Shown: positions 1-8,944, numbered from the stretch's first letter. The stretch is DNA of 19,646 nt from Quisquiliibacterium sp036525975 (GCA_036525975.1 DATCZK010000092.1:1-19646); one strand, 5' to 3'. Notes: generated by a model not told the origin, from the sequence alone. Made by a program: numbers and translations.

Positions 1-3000
1 GCCAGCGCAGGCGCGCCACCCACCGAAACGCGGTCATCATCCACGGACCGTAGGCGCGCTTGACCAGTTCGCCGCGCGCGTTGCGCCGCGCGAACAGCGG
101 CGGCGCGAGGTGGAACCGCAGCGTGTACCCCGGCTCGAAGCGCTCGCCCAGGCGCGCTTCGAACTCGCCGTTGGCGTACAGCCGCGCCACCTCGTACTCG
201 TCCTTGTACGACATCAGCTTGAACAGGTTGCGCGCCACCGCCTCGGTGAGCGCCAGGCGGGGCTCGCCCGCCGCGGCGGCGTCGGCCTGGCGCGCAGCCG
301 GCTCGCGCGCACCGGCGTGTTCGAGCGAAGCCTCGGCCGCGCGAACCCGCTCGACCAGCGCAGCGTAGCGTTGGGCCCAACGATCGTTCTGGTAGTCGGA
401 GAGGAAGTCGACGCGGCGCGCGATCGCCTCGTCGAGCGATGCCGACAGCAGGCGCGAGACCGGGACGAGCTCGCGCGGCGCGCCGGCGGCCGACTCCACC
501 GCCGGCAGGTCGACCGCGGCGCGGCGCCCCCAGGCGAATGCGCTCCGGTTCATCTGCACGGCGACGCCGTTGAGTTCGATCGCGCGCTCGATCGCCTTCG
601 CCGAGACCGGTACGAGCCCCTTCTGGTAGGCGTAGCCCAGCATGAACATGTTCGACGCGATCGCGTCGCCCGTGAGCGCGGTCGCGAGCCGCGTCGCGTC
701 GACGAACGAAGCGGCTCCGGCGCCCGCGGCCGCCTCGAGCGAGGCCTTCATCCGATCGAGCGGAAACACCCAATCGGGATTGCGCGTGAAATCGGCCGTG
801 GGCGTGCGCGCGAGATCGACGACCACCCGCGTGCGGCCCCGCGCCACGCGCATCAGCGCCTCGCGCCCGGCGGTAACGACCACGTCGCAGCCGATGATCG
901 CGTCGGCCGAGGCCGCGCCCACGCGCGGCGCGTGCAGCATGCCCTGCGCCGGTGCGACGCGCACGAAGCTCATCACCGCGCCGTTCTTCTGCGCGAGCCC
1001 GGCCATGTCGAGCACCGTTGCGCCACGGCCCTCGAGATACGCCGCCATGCCGAGGATCTGGCCCACCGTGACCACGCCGGTGCCGCCGACTCCGGTGATC
1101 AGGATCGAGTAGGGTTGCTCGATCACCGGCGCGCGCGCCACCGGCAGGTCGAACGCGGCGGCATCGCCCGCCGCGCTCGCCGCCGGGCGGCGCAGCCGCG
1201 CGCCCTCGACCGTGACGAAGCTCGGGCAGAAACCCTCGACGCAAGAGAAGTCCTTGTTGCACGACGACTGGTTGATGCGCCGCTTGCGCCCGAACTCGGT
1301 CTCCACCGGTTCGATCGCGACGCAGTTGGACTTCTCGCCGCAGTCGCCGCACCCCTCGCAGACCGCTTCGTTGATGAACGCCCGGCGGTCCGGATCGGGG
1401 AAAGCGCCGCGCTTGCGGCGGCGGCGCTTCTCGGCCGCGCAGGTCTGGTCGTAGATCAGGACCGACACGCCCTCGCACTCGCGCAAGCTTCGCTGCACCT
1501 CGTCGAGCCGGCTGCGGTGCACGACCTCGACGCCCGCCTCGAAATACCCCGACGGATATTTCTCCGGCTCGTCGGTGGCGACGACGATCGTCTGCACGCC
1601 CTCCGCTCGCACCTGCCGCTGGATGCCTGCGGGCGTGAGCGCGCCTTCGTGCGGCTGGCCGCCCGTCATCGCGACCGCGTCGTTGAACAGGATCTTGTAG
1701 GTCATGCGCGTGCCGGCGGCAACGGCCTGGCGGATCGCGAGCGAGCCCGAGTGGTTGTAGGTGCCGTCGCCGAGGTTCTGGAAGACGTGCGGCGTGCTCA
1801 CGAACGGCGCCTGCCCGACCCAGGTCATCCCTTCGCCGCCCATCTGCGTGAACGTGGCCGTGTCGCGGTCCATCCACTGCGCCATGTAGTGGCAGCCGAT
1901 GCCCGAGAGCGCGCGCGAACCCTCGGGAACGCGCGTGGACGTGTTGTGCGGGCATCCGGCGCAGAAGTACGGAATCCGCTCGATCGGCACCGCCTCGATC
2001 GGGATCGCCGCCCCCTGGGCCTGCCCCTGGGCGCGCAGCTCGGGCGGCGGATCGCGCTGATCGAGCGCTGCCAGCCACTGCGCGCAGCGCGCGAGCATCG
2101 CCGTCCAGGCGGCCTCGCCGCCCGGGCCGCCCGCGGCGCCCTGCCGCGGGGCGAGCCCGCGCAGGCGCGCGACGATCAGCCGCGCGCAAAACGCGGGCGA
2201 GATCTCGCCCCACTCCGGAACGAGCGACGCGCCCCGCTCGTCGCGCTTGCCGATCACCCGCGTGCGCCCGCCGGCGGCGAACAGCTGCTCCTTCAACTGG
2301 CTCTCGATGAGCGCCCGCTTCTCCTCGATCACCAGCACTTCCTCGGCGCCCTCGCAAAACGCGCGCAACGCGCGCGGCTCGAGCGGCCAGGGCATCGCAA
2401 CCTTCATCACCTTGAGCCCGATCGCGCGCGCGGCGTCGTCGTCGATGCCCAGGTCGGCCAGCGCCTGCATCACGTCGAGCCAGCTCTTTCCGGTGCTCAC
2501 GATCGCCAGCCGCGCCGGCTCGCCGCCCGCGCTCGCGTCCTCGCGCCCGAAGACGTTGGCGTTGAGCCGGTTCGCGTGCGCGTACGCGAGCGCGGCGGGC
2601 AGCTTGTAGCGGGCGAGCCGCTCCTCGAGCTGCGGGAAGGTCTGCTCCGGCCAGCGCAGGTTGAGCCCGCCCGCCGGCATCACGATGCCCGCGGGCGACA
2701 CCGGCTGCACGCGCGAGGCGGACACGTCCACCACGCCCGCGGTCTCGAGCACGTCGGTCACGCACTTGAACCCCACCCACAGGCCGCTCGCGCGCGAGAG
2801 CGCGAAGCCGTGCAGCCCGAGGTCGAGGATGTCCTGCACGGTTGCCGGCGCGAGCACCGGCATCGAAACCGCCTGGAAGATGTAGTCGGTCTGGGCCGCC
2901 ACCGTGGAGGACTTGGCGCCGTGGTCGTCGCCCGCGATCGCGATCACGCCGCCGTGGCGCGCGCTCCCGGCCTGGTTGGCGTGGCGGAACACGTCGCCGC

Positions 3001-3382
3001 AGCGGTCCACGCCAGGCCCCTTGCCGTACCAGATCGCGAAAACGCCGTCGTAGTTCGCGCCGGGGAAGGCGTTCACCTGCTGCGTGCCCCAGATCGCGGT
3101 GGCCGCCAGGTCTTCGTTCAGGCCCGGCACGAAGCGCACGTGGTGCGCATCGAGTTGCGCGCGGGCACGCGAGAGCGCCTGGTCGTAGCCTCCGATGGGC
3201 GACCCGCGATAGCCGCTGACGTAGCCGGCCGTGTTGAGCCCGGCGGCCAGGTCGCGCTGGCGCTGCATCAGCGGCAGGCGCACGAGCGCCTGCGTTCCGG
3301 TGAGAAAGACCTCGCCGTCGGTGGCCTCGTATCGCGCCGCGAGCGTGGTGTCGCGCAGCGCCGGATCGGTCGGCAGGTTCAC
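1..3382 (-). CDS. Indolepyruvate ferredoxin oxidoreductase, fused subunits (partial, C-terminus cut by window edge)
   Basis: This is a fused IorA/IorB-type 2-oxoacid:ferredoxin oxidoreductase. The family decarboxylates aryl (or other) 2-oxoacids to acyl-CoA and passes electrons to ferredoxin in the cytoplasm. About 1127 codons are present, with no stop before base 1, so the last few dozen residues are missing. An N-terminal pyruvate-oxidoreductase-like domain is followed by CAGCPHNTS and a thiamine-diphosphate region with MGGEG and GDGTYNHSG (near residue 538). Next comes a [4Fe-4S] motif, CEGCGDCGEKSNC, with Cys 675, 678, 681 and 687. A gamma-type domain begins TGVGGTGVVT. The GTG start is chosen because it overlaps the TGA of the upstream gene (GTGA), which suggests translational coupling; no strong Shine-Dalgarno sequence is visible. 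The family is clear, but the preferred 2-oxoacid cannot be read from sequence. Confidence 0.93.
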   Translation of the reverse strand, partial: MNLPTDPALRDTTLAARYEATDGEVFLTGTQALVRLPLMQRQRDLAAGLNTAGYVSGYRGSPIGGYDQALSRARAQLDAHHVRFVPGLNEDLAATAIWGTQQVNAFPGANYDGVFAIWYGKGPGVDRCGDVFRHANQAGSARHGGVIAIAGDDHGAKSSTVAAQTDYIFQAVSMPVLAPATVQDILDLGLHGFALSRASGLWVGFKCVTDVLETAGVVDVSASRVQPVSPAGIVMPAGGLNLRWPEQTFPQLEERLARYKLPAALAYAHANRLNANVFGREDASAGGEPARLAIVSTGKSWLDVMQALADLGIDDDAARAIGLKVMKVAMPWPLEPRALRAFCEGAEEVLVIEEKRALIESQLKEQLFAAGGRTRVIGKRDERGASLVPEWGEISPAFCARLIVARLRGLAPRQGAAGGPGGEAAWTAMLARCAQWLAALDQRDPPPELRAQGQAQGAAIPIEAVPIERIPYFCAGCPHNTSTRVPEGSRALSGIGCHYMAQWMDRDTATFTQMGGEGMTWVGQAPFVSTPHVFQNLGDGTYNHSGSLAIRQAVAAGTRMTYKILFNDAVAMTGGQPHEGALTPAGIQRQVRAEGVQTIVVATDEPEKYPSGYFEAGVEVVHRSRLDEVQRSLRECEGVSVLIYDQTCAAEKRRRRKRGAFPDPDRRAFINEAVCEGCGDCGEKSNCVAIEPVETEFGRKRRINQSSCNKDFSCVEGFCPSFVTVEGARLRRPAASAAGDAAAFDLPVARAPVIEQPYSILITGVGGTGVVTVGQILGMAAYLEGRGATVLDMAGLAQKNGAVMSFVRVAPAQGMLHAPRVGAASADAIIGCDVVVTAGREALMRVARGRTRVVVDLARTPTADFTRNPDWVFPLDRMKASLEAAAGAGAASFVDATRLATALTGDAIASNMFMLGYAYQKGLVPVSAKAIERAIELNGVAVQMNRSAFAWGRRAAVDLPAVESAAGAPRELVPVSRLLSASLDEAIARRVDFLSDYQNDRWAQRYAALVERVRAAEASLEHAGAREPAARQADAAAAGEPRLALTEAVARNLFKLMSYKDEYEVARLYANGEFEARLGERFEPGYTLRFHLAPPLFARRNARGELVKRAYGPWMMTAFRWVARLRW

Positions 3383-4179
3383 TTGCGCAGCGGGGTAGCG
3401 ATCATTTCCACCTCGCCAAGCATACGCGCGCCTCGCTCGAGTTGCGCAAACGCGGCGTCCAGAATCGAGACAGGCGCGCGCACGCCCAGTTCGATGTGCC
3501 GGCGCCGGCCGTCGTCGCCCGCCGTGGGCAGGCTGAACACCTTGGCCTCGGGATGCGCGGCCTCGACCGCCTCCATCAGGGGCACCGCCGCCGACTCGGC
3601 CACCTCGTACAGCAGCAGCGCGCGCTCGCCCGAAGGCGCGCGGTGGTGCAGGTGCTCGAAACGGGTGTCGAGCAGGGTCTCGATCATCGGCCAGGCCATG
3701 CTCGGGAACCCCGGCAGGAAGTAGTGCTCGCGGATCGAGAAGCCCGGGATGCCGTTGAACGGGTTCTCGATCACGTCGGCCCCCCTGGGGAACTCGCCCA
3801 TCTTCAGTCGCTGGCGGTTCTCCGGCGTGCTCATGTCGGCCGTGCCGCGCCCTTCGAGCGCCATCTCGGCGCAGCGCCTCGCGATCCGTTCGCGCGCCAC
3901 CGGGTGCAACTCGAGTTCCACGCCGAGCGCGAGCGCGGCGGCCTGGCGGGTGTGGTCGTCGGGCGTGGCGCCGATTCCGCCGCAGCAGAAGACCGGCTCG
4001 GGGGCGGCGAACGACTCGCGCAGCGCGGCGGCGAGCCGCGCGCGCTCGTCGCCCAGGTAGCGCGCCCAAGCGAGGCGCAACCCGCGCGCGCCGAGCAACT
4101 CGGCCACCTTCACGAGGTGCTTGTCGTGGCGCTTGCCCGAGAGGATCTCGTCGCCCACGACGATCAGCCCGAAGTTCAT
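3379..4179 (-). CDS. Molybdopterin-binding domain protein (CinA N-terminal / COG1058 type)
   Basis: This 266-residue cytoplasmic protein has the MoCF-biosynthesis/molybdopterin-binding fold found in MoaB, MogA and the N-terminal half of CinA. It opens with an IVVGDEILSGKRHDKH segment typical of the family. The binding-loop motif GGIGATPDDHT lies near residues 67-77, and a later ENPFNGIPGF and LPGFPSMAWPM match the CinA-like pattern. The C-terminal nicotinamide-nucleotide amidase domain of full CinA is absent, so this is the stand-alone form. Its biochemical role is not settled in the family. It starts 10 bp after the EI24 gene ends, and its stop codon overlaps the start of the oxidoreductase gene by 4 bp, so it is in the same operon. 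No link to a molybdenum enzyme is seen in the window. Confidence 0.88.
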   Translation of the reverse strand: MNFGLIVVGDEILSGKRHDKHLVKVAELLGARGLRLAWARYLGDERARLAAALRESFAAPEPVFCCGGIGATPDDHTRQAAALALGVELELHPVARERIARRCAEMALEGRGTADMSTPENRQRLKMGEFPRGADVIENPFNGIPGFSIREHYFLPGFPSMAWPMIETLLDTRFEHLHHRAPSGERALLLYEVAESAAVPLMEAVEAAHPEAKVFSLPTAGDDGRRRHIELGVRAPVSILDAAFAQLERGARMLGEVEMIATPLRK

Positions 4180-4189
4180 CGCCGCGCCG

Positions 4190-4966
4190 TCATCGCGAAG
4201 GGAGCTCGCGCGCCCGCTCCTGCGCCGCCAGGCTGGCCGCGGCGCGCTCGTCGCGCAGCAGCGCGAGCGAGAAGTGCGCGAAGGCGAGCGCCGACAGGAC
4301 CGGCGTGACGAGGAACAGCGGCGGCACGTAGTTGAGCACCGTGACCATCAGCCCCAGCGCCATGTACTGCCCGCGATGACGGCGGATCAGGTCGCGCCGC
4401 TCCTCGGGCGCGGCGTGCTCGACCAGGCTGTCGAAGCGCATCACCCTCGCGGTGAACCACCCCCACCACAGCCAGGGAACGACGAAGCCGAGCGGCGGGA
4501 TGAGCCAAAGCGGCAGCGTGAGGATGTAACCGAGCGCGAACACCAGCGTGCCGGCTGCCGCGTTCCAAAGGCTCGCGGGCACCGACCACGATCCGTGGCG
4601 GACCACGTTGCGGTAGGCGCCCGCGCCCAGGTGCCGGTTCACCAGCGGCATCGACAGCACCGCGATCAGCACCAGCGCCGTGACGAACATCGCCGGCACG
4701 AGCAGGAGCAGCGCCACCGACACGGTGGCGACGCCCTCGAGCCCTTCCACGCCGAGCTGCGCGAGCTTCTCGTAGACCCAGGCGATCGCGCCGCCGCCGT
4801 CGAAGAACATCGCCTGGAGGAACTCGATCAGCGGATCCCAGACCAGCACCGCGACCACGATCCAGAACACGAGCGCGACCGCGAACGGCACGATCAGCAG
4901 CGCGAGCATCTTCGGATGCAGCTGGCTTGCGAGCGCGCGGAAGAAGGCGGCAACGACGCGTTCCAT
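4190..4966 (-). CDS. EI24/CysZ-family integral membrane protein
   Basis: The protein is about 258 residues and strongly hydrophobic, with several membrane segments. Examples are residues near 22-45 (LLIVPFAVALVFWIVV), a long stretch around 80-110, and the segment ILTLPLWLIPPLGFVVPWLW. The last of these, with its Pro-rich, Trp-rich turn, is typical of the EI24/CysZ family (PF07264). CysZ is a sulfate permease in enterobacteria, but most members are uncharacterised, so only an inner-membrane location is claimed. The ATG at 4966 is preferred; an in-frame GTG two codons upstream (4972) is also possible, and neither has a good ribosome-binding site. It follows the hydroxylase gene by under 20 bp, consistent with co-transcription. 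Confidence 0.8.
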   Translation of the reverse strand: MERVVAAFFRALASQLHPKMLALLIVPFAVALVFWIVVAVLVWDPLIEFLQAMFFDGGGAIAWVYEKLAQLGVEGLEGVATVSVALLLLVPAMFVTALVLIAVLSMPLVNRHLGAGAYRNVVRHGSWSVPASLWNAAAGTLVFALGYILTLPLWLIPPLGFVVPWLWWGWFTARVMRFDSLVEHAAPEERRDLIRRHRGQYMALGLMVTVLNYVPPLFLVTPVLSALAFAHFSLALLRDERAAASLAAQERARELPSR

Positions 4967-4982
4967 GGCCACGCATGATAAG

Positions 4983-5936
4983 TCAACCGCGCCGGTCGAC
5001 CCCGAGCATGCGCCGCAGCCCGAGCCGCTGCTGGGCCCAGAAACCGCGCCCGTAGTCGCGACCCTCGAGCTGGTCGGCCACCCCGGTGGGTACGAAACCG
5101 GGGCGCCAGTCGGCGGTGCCGAACAGCAGATCCCAGACCGGGAACAGCACGGCGAAGTTGCACCCGCGCGCGGGGCCGTCGTGGCCGTAGCCGACCGCGT
5201 GGTGAAGCCGGTGGAAGCTGGGGCTCACGACCACCCGCTCGGCGATCCCGCCCCAGCGCCAGCGCAGGTTGGCGTGCTGCACGCTCTGGATCACCCGCGA
5301 GACGACGACGAGCAGGACGAACTGCCCCGGCGCCACGCCGATCACCACCGCCACCAGCGCCATCAGCGCGTCGCGGATCAGGTCGTCGAGCAGGTGGTTG
5401 CGATTGTCGGACCAGAAGGTCATCTGCCGCTGGCTGTGGTGCAGCGAGTGCAGCGCCCACCACCACCCGAGGCGGTGCTGCGCGCGGTGCACCCAGTAGT
5501 CGAGGAAGTCGAGCAGCACCAGGTAGATCAGGAAGCTCGCGACCGGCACGTCGGTCACGCCCGGCCAGGCCTGGTCGACGTTGAGCCGCGAGAACCCCAG
5601 CAGGCGCAACTGCCCCTCGAGCGCGTCGGCCACGGGAGTGATCAGCGCGAACACGACCAGCGCGAAGCCGCCCAGCCGGTGCAGCAGCGTGTAGAGCAGG
5701 TCGATGCGCACCGCGTGCGGGTCGGTGACCTTCTCGAGCCCTCGCAGGCGCTCGAGCGGAATCATCACGGCCGCGAGCAGCGTCACCTCGATCGCGCCGA
5801 TCAGCGCCCACTCCAGCGCGTCGAACGCTTGCTCGGCGTAGGTCATCAGCCCGGCCGCGTGCATCGCGGGCTGCACCCCCTGCTCGAAGATCCACGCCTG
5901 CACCGAGACGAAGGCGCGGCCCAGCCACTCGATCAT
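4983..5936 (-). CDS. Sterol desaturase / fatty acid hydroxylase superfamily membrane protein
   Basis: This 317-residue protein belongs to the non-haem di-iron membrane hydroxylase superfamily (PF04116), which hydroxylates or desaturates lipid substrates. The histidine boxes are visible in order: HRAQH (His150, His154), HSLHH (His163, His166, His167), a lone His181 and His221, and HRLHH (His242, His245, His246). Hydrophobic segments precede and separate the boxes, at about 45-60, 88-102, 133-147 and 188-215. The ATG at 5936 overlaps the stop of the deacetylase gene (ATGA), so the start is well placed; the same frame is open further upstream but that part is antisense-like shadow. The lipid substrate cannot be deduced. 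The adjacent secreted deacetylase suggests a role in the cell envelope, but that is inference. Confidence 0.9.
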   Translation of the reverse strand: MIEWLGRAFVSVQAWIFEQGVQPAMHAAGLMTYAEQAFDALEWALIGAIEVTLLAAVMIPLERLRGLEKVTDPHAVRIDLLYTLLHRLGGFALVVFALITPVADALEGQLRLLGFSRLNVDQAWPGVTDVPVASFLIYLVLLDFLDYWVHRAQHRLGWWWALHSLHHSQRQMTFWSDNRNHLLDDLIRDALMALVAVVIGVAPGQFVLLVVVSRVIQSVQHANLRWRWGGIAERVVVSPSFHRLHHAVGYGHDGPARGCNFAVLFPVWDLLFGTADWRPGFVPTGVADQLEGRDYGRGFWAQQRLGLRRMLGVDRRG

Positions 5937-6799
5937 TTCGGCTTCGCGCCTTGCACGCGCGCGCCACGGTAGTCGGGGTGCTCGCCGATCGTGGCGAAGC
6001 ACAGCCCGCGCCTGGCCAGGCCCTCGATCAGCGGGTCGAGCGTGGGCGCCCACGGATCGTTGCGCGACCAGATCCCCAGGTGCGCCATCAGGATGTCGCC
6101 GTCGCGGATGTCGCGCAGCGCCCGCTCGAGCAGCCGCGCGTTGGGATGGCTCTCGGAGGGCAGCTCGTCGCCGAGAAACCCGGCCGGCGCCCAGTGCACG
6201 TGCGCGTAGCCGCAGGCGCGCGCCTGCTCGATCACCTTGTGCGGCGCCTTGCCGCCCGGCGCGCGCCAGATCGGGTCGAGCGCTCGCCCGGTGAGCGCCG
6301 TGAAGCGCTTGTGCACGCGCTCGAGTTCGGCGCACAGGGCGGCGGCGTCCCAGCGCAGCGTGCGCCCGGCCTCGCTGCCGAACTGCGGCCGGGCGAGGGC
6401 GAGCGCGGCGCCCTCGCCGCGGCCTGCGGCGCCCTTGCCCTCGGCGCGGAAGTAGACGTGGTCGTAGGTGTGGTTGCCGAACTGGTGCCCCTCGGCAACG
6501 CGGTCGCGCCAGTACTGCGCCCAGCCGTCGTCGAGGGCGAAGTCGCCGCGCGGCGTGCGCTCGTTGGCGAGGAAGAAGGTGGCGCGCACCCGGTGGCGCG
6601 CGAGCGTGGCGGCGATCAGCTCGGCGTGGCGCATGTTGCCCGTGTCGAAGGTGAGGTAGACCGTGCCCTTGCACGCCGCCTGCGCGGGAGGGGACGCCTG
6701 CGCGGGCCCGGCCGCCTGCCCCGGCCCGGCGGCGCACAGCGCCAGCGCGAGCGCCGCCGCCTCAGAGCAGCGGCGCGCGGCTCTGGAAGTAGATGCCAT
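5933..6799 (-). CDS. Polysaccharide deacetylase (NodB/CE4-like) family, secreted
   Basis: The protein is 288 residues with a likely signal peptide: an Arg-rich start, a hydrophobic run AAALALALCAA and Ala-rich cleavage region near residue 30. The mature part has a NodB-homology fold. Motif 1 reads TFDTGN (Asp52, Thr53) in place of the usual TFDDG. Motif 2 is NHTYDH, giving His110 and His114. Motif 3 is RAPGG, and a later LMAHL fits the last motif. CE4 enzymes remove N- or O-acetyl groups from cell-wall or exopolysaccharides using a metal held by an Asp and two His; here the Asp is replaced by Thr, so activity is uncertain. The start overlaps the 3' end of the beta-propeller gene by 38 bp, and no later Met precedes the catalytic domain. 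The stop overlaps the next gene by 4 bp. Confidence 0.87.
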   Translation of the reverse strand: MASTSRAARRCSEAAALALALCAAGPGQAAGPAQASPPAQAACKGTVYLTFDTGNMRHAELIAATLARHRVRATFFLANERTPRGDFALDDGWAQYWRDRVAEGHQFGNHTYDHVYFRAEGKGAAGRGEGAALALARPQFGSEAGRTLRWDAAALCAELERVHKRFTALTGRALDPIWRAPGGKAPHKVIEQARACGYAHVHWAPAGFLGDELPSESHPNARLLERALRDIRDGDILMAHLGIWSRNDPWAPTLDPLIEGLARRGLCFATIGEHPDYRGARVQGAKPK

Positions 6800-7772
6800 G
6801 AGGCGAGCGCCCCACCGGGATCTCGCGAACCAGCTTGCCCGTCTTCAGGTCGATCACCGAGACCTGCTGGCGAAAGCGCGAAGTGACCCACAGCTCGCTG
6901 CGGTCGGCGGTGACCTCCATGCAGTCGGGCCCGCCGGGCACCGGGAAGGTCTCGACCACCGTGAGCGTCTTCATGTCGATGCGCGAGACCGTGTTCGCGA
7001 CGCGATTGGAGACGAACACGTGGCGCCCGTCGCCCAGCCCGCGGAAGTTGTGCGCGCCCTTGTCGGTGCGGATCCTGGCCACCGTCTTGCGCTCGCGCCA
7101 GTCGATCGCCTCGACGTAGTCCTCGCCCATGATCCCCACGAGCAGCAGCCGGTCGTCGGGCGTGACGATGATGCCCGCGGGCTGCCTGCCCACCTTCACC
7201 TTCCAGGCGAGCGCCTGGCGCTCGAGGTCGATCGCCGCCACCTCGTCGCTCTCCTGCAGCGTGACGAAGGCGAAGCGGCTGTCGGCCGAGAACCAGACGT
7301 GGCTCGGCGCCTTCGCGAGCGGGATCTTCTTGTCCGGGGCGATCTCGCGCCCGTCGTAGCGGTACAGGTCGACCCGGTCGAGGCGCAGCGCCACCGAGAC
7401 GAACCAGCGATTGTCGGGCGAGAAGCCGATCTGGTAGGGGTCGTCGATGTTGCGCACCCGGCGCTGGATCTTCCCGCTCACCGGGTCGAGGAAGTGCAGG
7501 TCGTTGCTCACCGCGTTGGCCACGATCAGCGTCTTGCCGTCGGGCTTCGGGTAGAGGTGGTGGGGCTCCTTGCCGACGTCGAAGCGGCCGACCTCCTTGT
7601 AGGTCTTCTGGTCGACCAGCGACACGGTCGCATCGCGGGAATTGAGCACGATCGCAACCTGCGCGACCGCCGCGGGCGCCGCCGCCAGGAGCGCGGCGCC
7701 CACCGCGAACCGGGCGAGGCCGAGCCCCCCCGCGGGGAGGCGAACGGTGCGAAAGCGGGGACGGGGCAGCAT
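6762..7772 (-). CDS. YVTN-family beta-propeller repeat protein, secreted
   Basis: This 336-residue exported protein is built from repeated beta-propeller blades of the YVTN/cytochrome-d1-like type. Examples are DATVSLVDQKTYKEVGRFDV, ANTVSRIDMKTLTVVETFPV and QQVSVIDLKTGKLVREIPVG. These proteins are usually periplasmic or surface binding scaffolds; no haem motif or enzyme signature is seen. The ATG at 7772 is chosen over the longer frame to 7856 because AAGGA lies 9 bases upstream and the new N-terminus is a good signal peptide (RLPAGGLGLARF then AVGAALLAAAPAAVA, cleaved before QVAIV). It is the first gene of the minus-strand run and would be expressed from the promoter region upstream at 7863-7890. 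Confidence 0.85.
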   Translation of the reverse strand: MLPRPRFRTVRLPAGGLGLARFAVGAALLAAAPAAVAQVAIVLNSRDATVSLVDQKTYKEVGRFDVGKEPHHLYPKPDGKTLIVANAVSNDLHFLDPVSGKIQRRVRNIDDPYQIGFSPDNRWFVSVALRLDRVDLYRYDGREIAPDKKIPLAKAPSHVWFSADSRFAFVTLQESDEVAAIDLERQALAWKVKVGRQPAGIIVTPDDRLLLVGIMGEDYVEAIDWRERKTVARIRTDKGAHNFRGLGDGRHVFVSNRVANTVSRIDMKTLTVVETFPVPGGPDCMEVTADRSELWVTSRFRQQVSVIDLKTGKLVREIPVGRSPHGIYFQSRAPLL

Positions 7773-7862
7773 CGGGTTGAATCCTTCGCGCCGCGCCTCG
7801 GTGCGCGAGCGCGGACGGCTTTCGAGCACGAGCGCACCACGCGCGACTGGCTCCACGGCCGA

Positions 7863-7890
7863 ATTCTATTAGACTTGCGGGCCAATTTAA
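7863..7890 (-). promoter_or_regulatory. Candidate sigma-70 promoter for the beta-propeller operon
   Basis: This is an AT-rich island in the 200-bp gap between two divergent genes. On the minus strand TTAAAT (7890-7885) and TAGAAT (7868-7863) are separated by 16 bp. The -10 matches TATAAT at five of six positions, but the -35 is poor. The predicted leader to the ATG at 7772 is about 84 nt. No comparable promoter was found for the plus-strand transporter gene. Confidence 0.35.
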
Positions 7891-7972
7891 CGCGCCCGCC
7901 CGTCGCGAGCGGCGCCACGGCCCCGTTCGCGGTCTCGGCCGGCGCTGCCGTGGCGTTCGCGCAACCCCATCG

Positions 7973-8944
7973 ATGCTTCGCGTTCTCGAGATCACGTTTC
8001 CGGTCTTCGCCCTGGTGTTCTGCGGGTTCTTCGGCCAGCGCTGGCGCATCCTGCCCGAGCGCGCGGTCGAGGGCATCAACGCGTTCGTCTTCTTCTTCGC
8101 GCTGCCGGCGATGCTGTTTCGCGTCGTGGCCACGCAGCCGCTCGCGAGCTTCGTCGACTGGCGCTTCGCCGCCGCCTACGTCACGGGCGGGCTGATCGTG
8201 CTCCTGCTCACGCGCGCCGCGGCGCTGGGCGGCGCGCCGCCGGGCGACGATCGACAGCGCAGCGCGCGGCGCTCGCAGGCCGCGGCATTCGGGCTCAGCG
8301 CCTCGCACGGCAACCTCGGCTACATGGGCATACCGCTCGCGATCGAGCTGGGCCGCCAATACCTGCCCACGATGATCCTCGCGATCGTCTGCGACATCTT
8401 CGTGCTGATCACGCTCTCGATCGCGCTGCTCGAGCTCAACCGCAGGCGCTCGCAGGGCCGGCAGAGCGCGCCGCGAATCGCGCTCGTCGTGGTGTCGGGG
8501 CTCGCGCGCAGCCCGCTCGTGCTGTCGATCGGGCTCGGGCTCGCGTGGTCGCTGGCCGCGCCCGAGATGCCCGAGACGATGGACAACTTCACCCGGATCC
8601 TCGGCAGCGCCGCCGGGCCGTGCGCGCTGTTCGCGATCGGCGCGTCGCTGGGCGACCGACGGATCGTGATCGACCACGCCGTCGCGGCGCTGATCACGTT
8701 CAAGCTCGTCGTGCACCCCGCGCTCGCCGCGGTGCTGATGCTGTTCGTGTTCTCGGTCGACCCGGCCAGCGCCGCGGTGGGCGTGCTCGCGGCGAGCCTG
8801 CCGGGGGCGAGCAACAGCTTCATCATCGCGAGACGCTACGGCGTGGACACGCGCGAGATCAGCGCAGCCACGCTGGCCGGCACGTTCATCGCGCTGGCCA
8901 CCGTGTCGCTGGTGATCTGGGCCTTCGGCCTTCGCGCCGCCTGA
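7973..8944 (+). CDS. AEC (auxin efflux carrier) family transporter
   Basis: This 323-residue inner-membrane protein matches the bacterial AEC family (PF03547), secondary transporters often annotated as malonate or other organic-acid permeases. It has two sets of hydrophobic helices with a hydrophilic, Arg-rich middle loop. The segments SHGNLGYMGIPLAIEL and LPGASNSFIIARRYGVD are typical of the family: an Asn/Gly-rich motif in the first half and a conserved stretch near the end. The substrate is not predictable. The ATG has no clear Shine-Dalgarno sequence, and the first residues MLRVLEITFPVFALVFCGFF fit the first helix. It converges on hrpA, with only 10 bp between stop codons. Confidence 0.88.
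   Translation: MLRVLEITFPVFALVFCGFFGQRWRILPERAVEGINAFVFFFALPAMLFRVVATQPLASFVDWRFAAAYVTGGLIVLLLTRAAALGGAPPGDDRQRSARRSQAAAFGLSASHGNLGYMGIPLAIELGRQYLPTMILAIVCDIFVLITLSIALLELNRRRSQGRQSAPRIALVVVSGLARSPLVLSIGLGLAWSLAAPEMPETMDNFTRILGSAAGPCALFAIGASLGDRRIVIDHAVAALITFKLVVHPALAAVLMLFVFSVDPASAAVGVLAASLPGASNSFIIARRYGVDTREISAATLAGTFIALATVSLVIWAFGLRAA

Noticed and set aside
110..3724. A 1204-codon open frame on the plus strand
   Set aside because: It is antisense to the oxidoreductase gene, whose minus-strand translation has clear Fe-S and thiamine motifs. The plus translation is Arg/His/Ala-rich with no recognisable domain, as expected for a shadow frame in GC-rich DNA.
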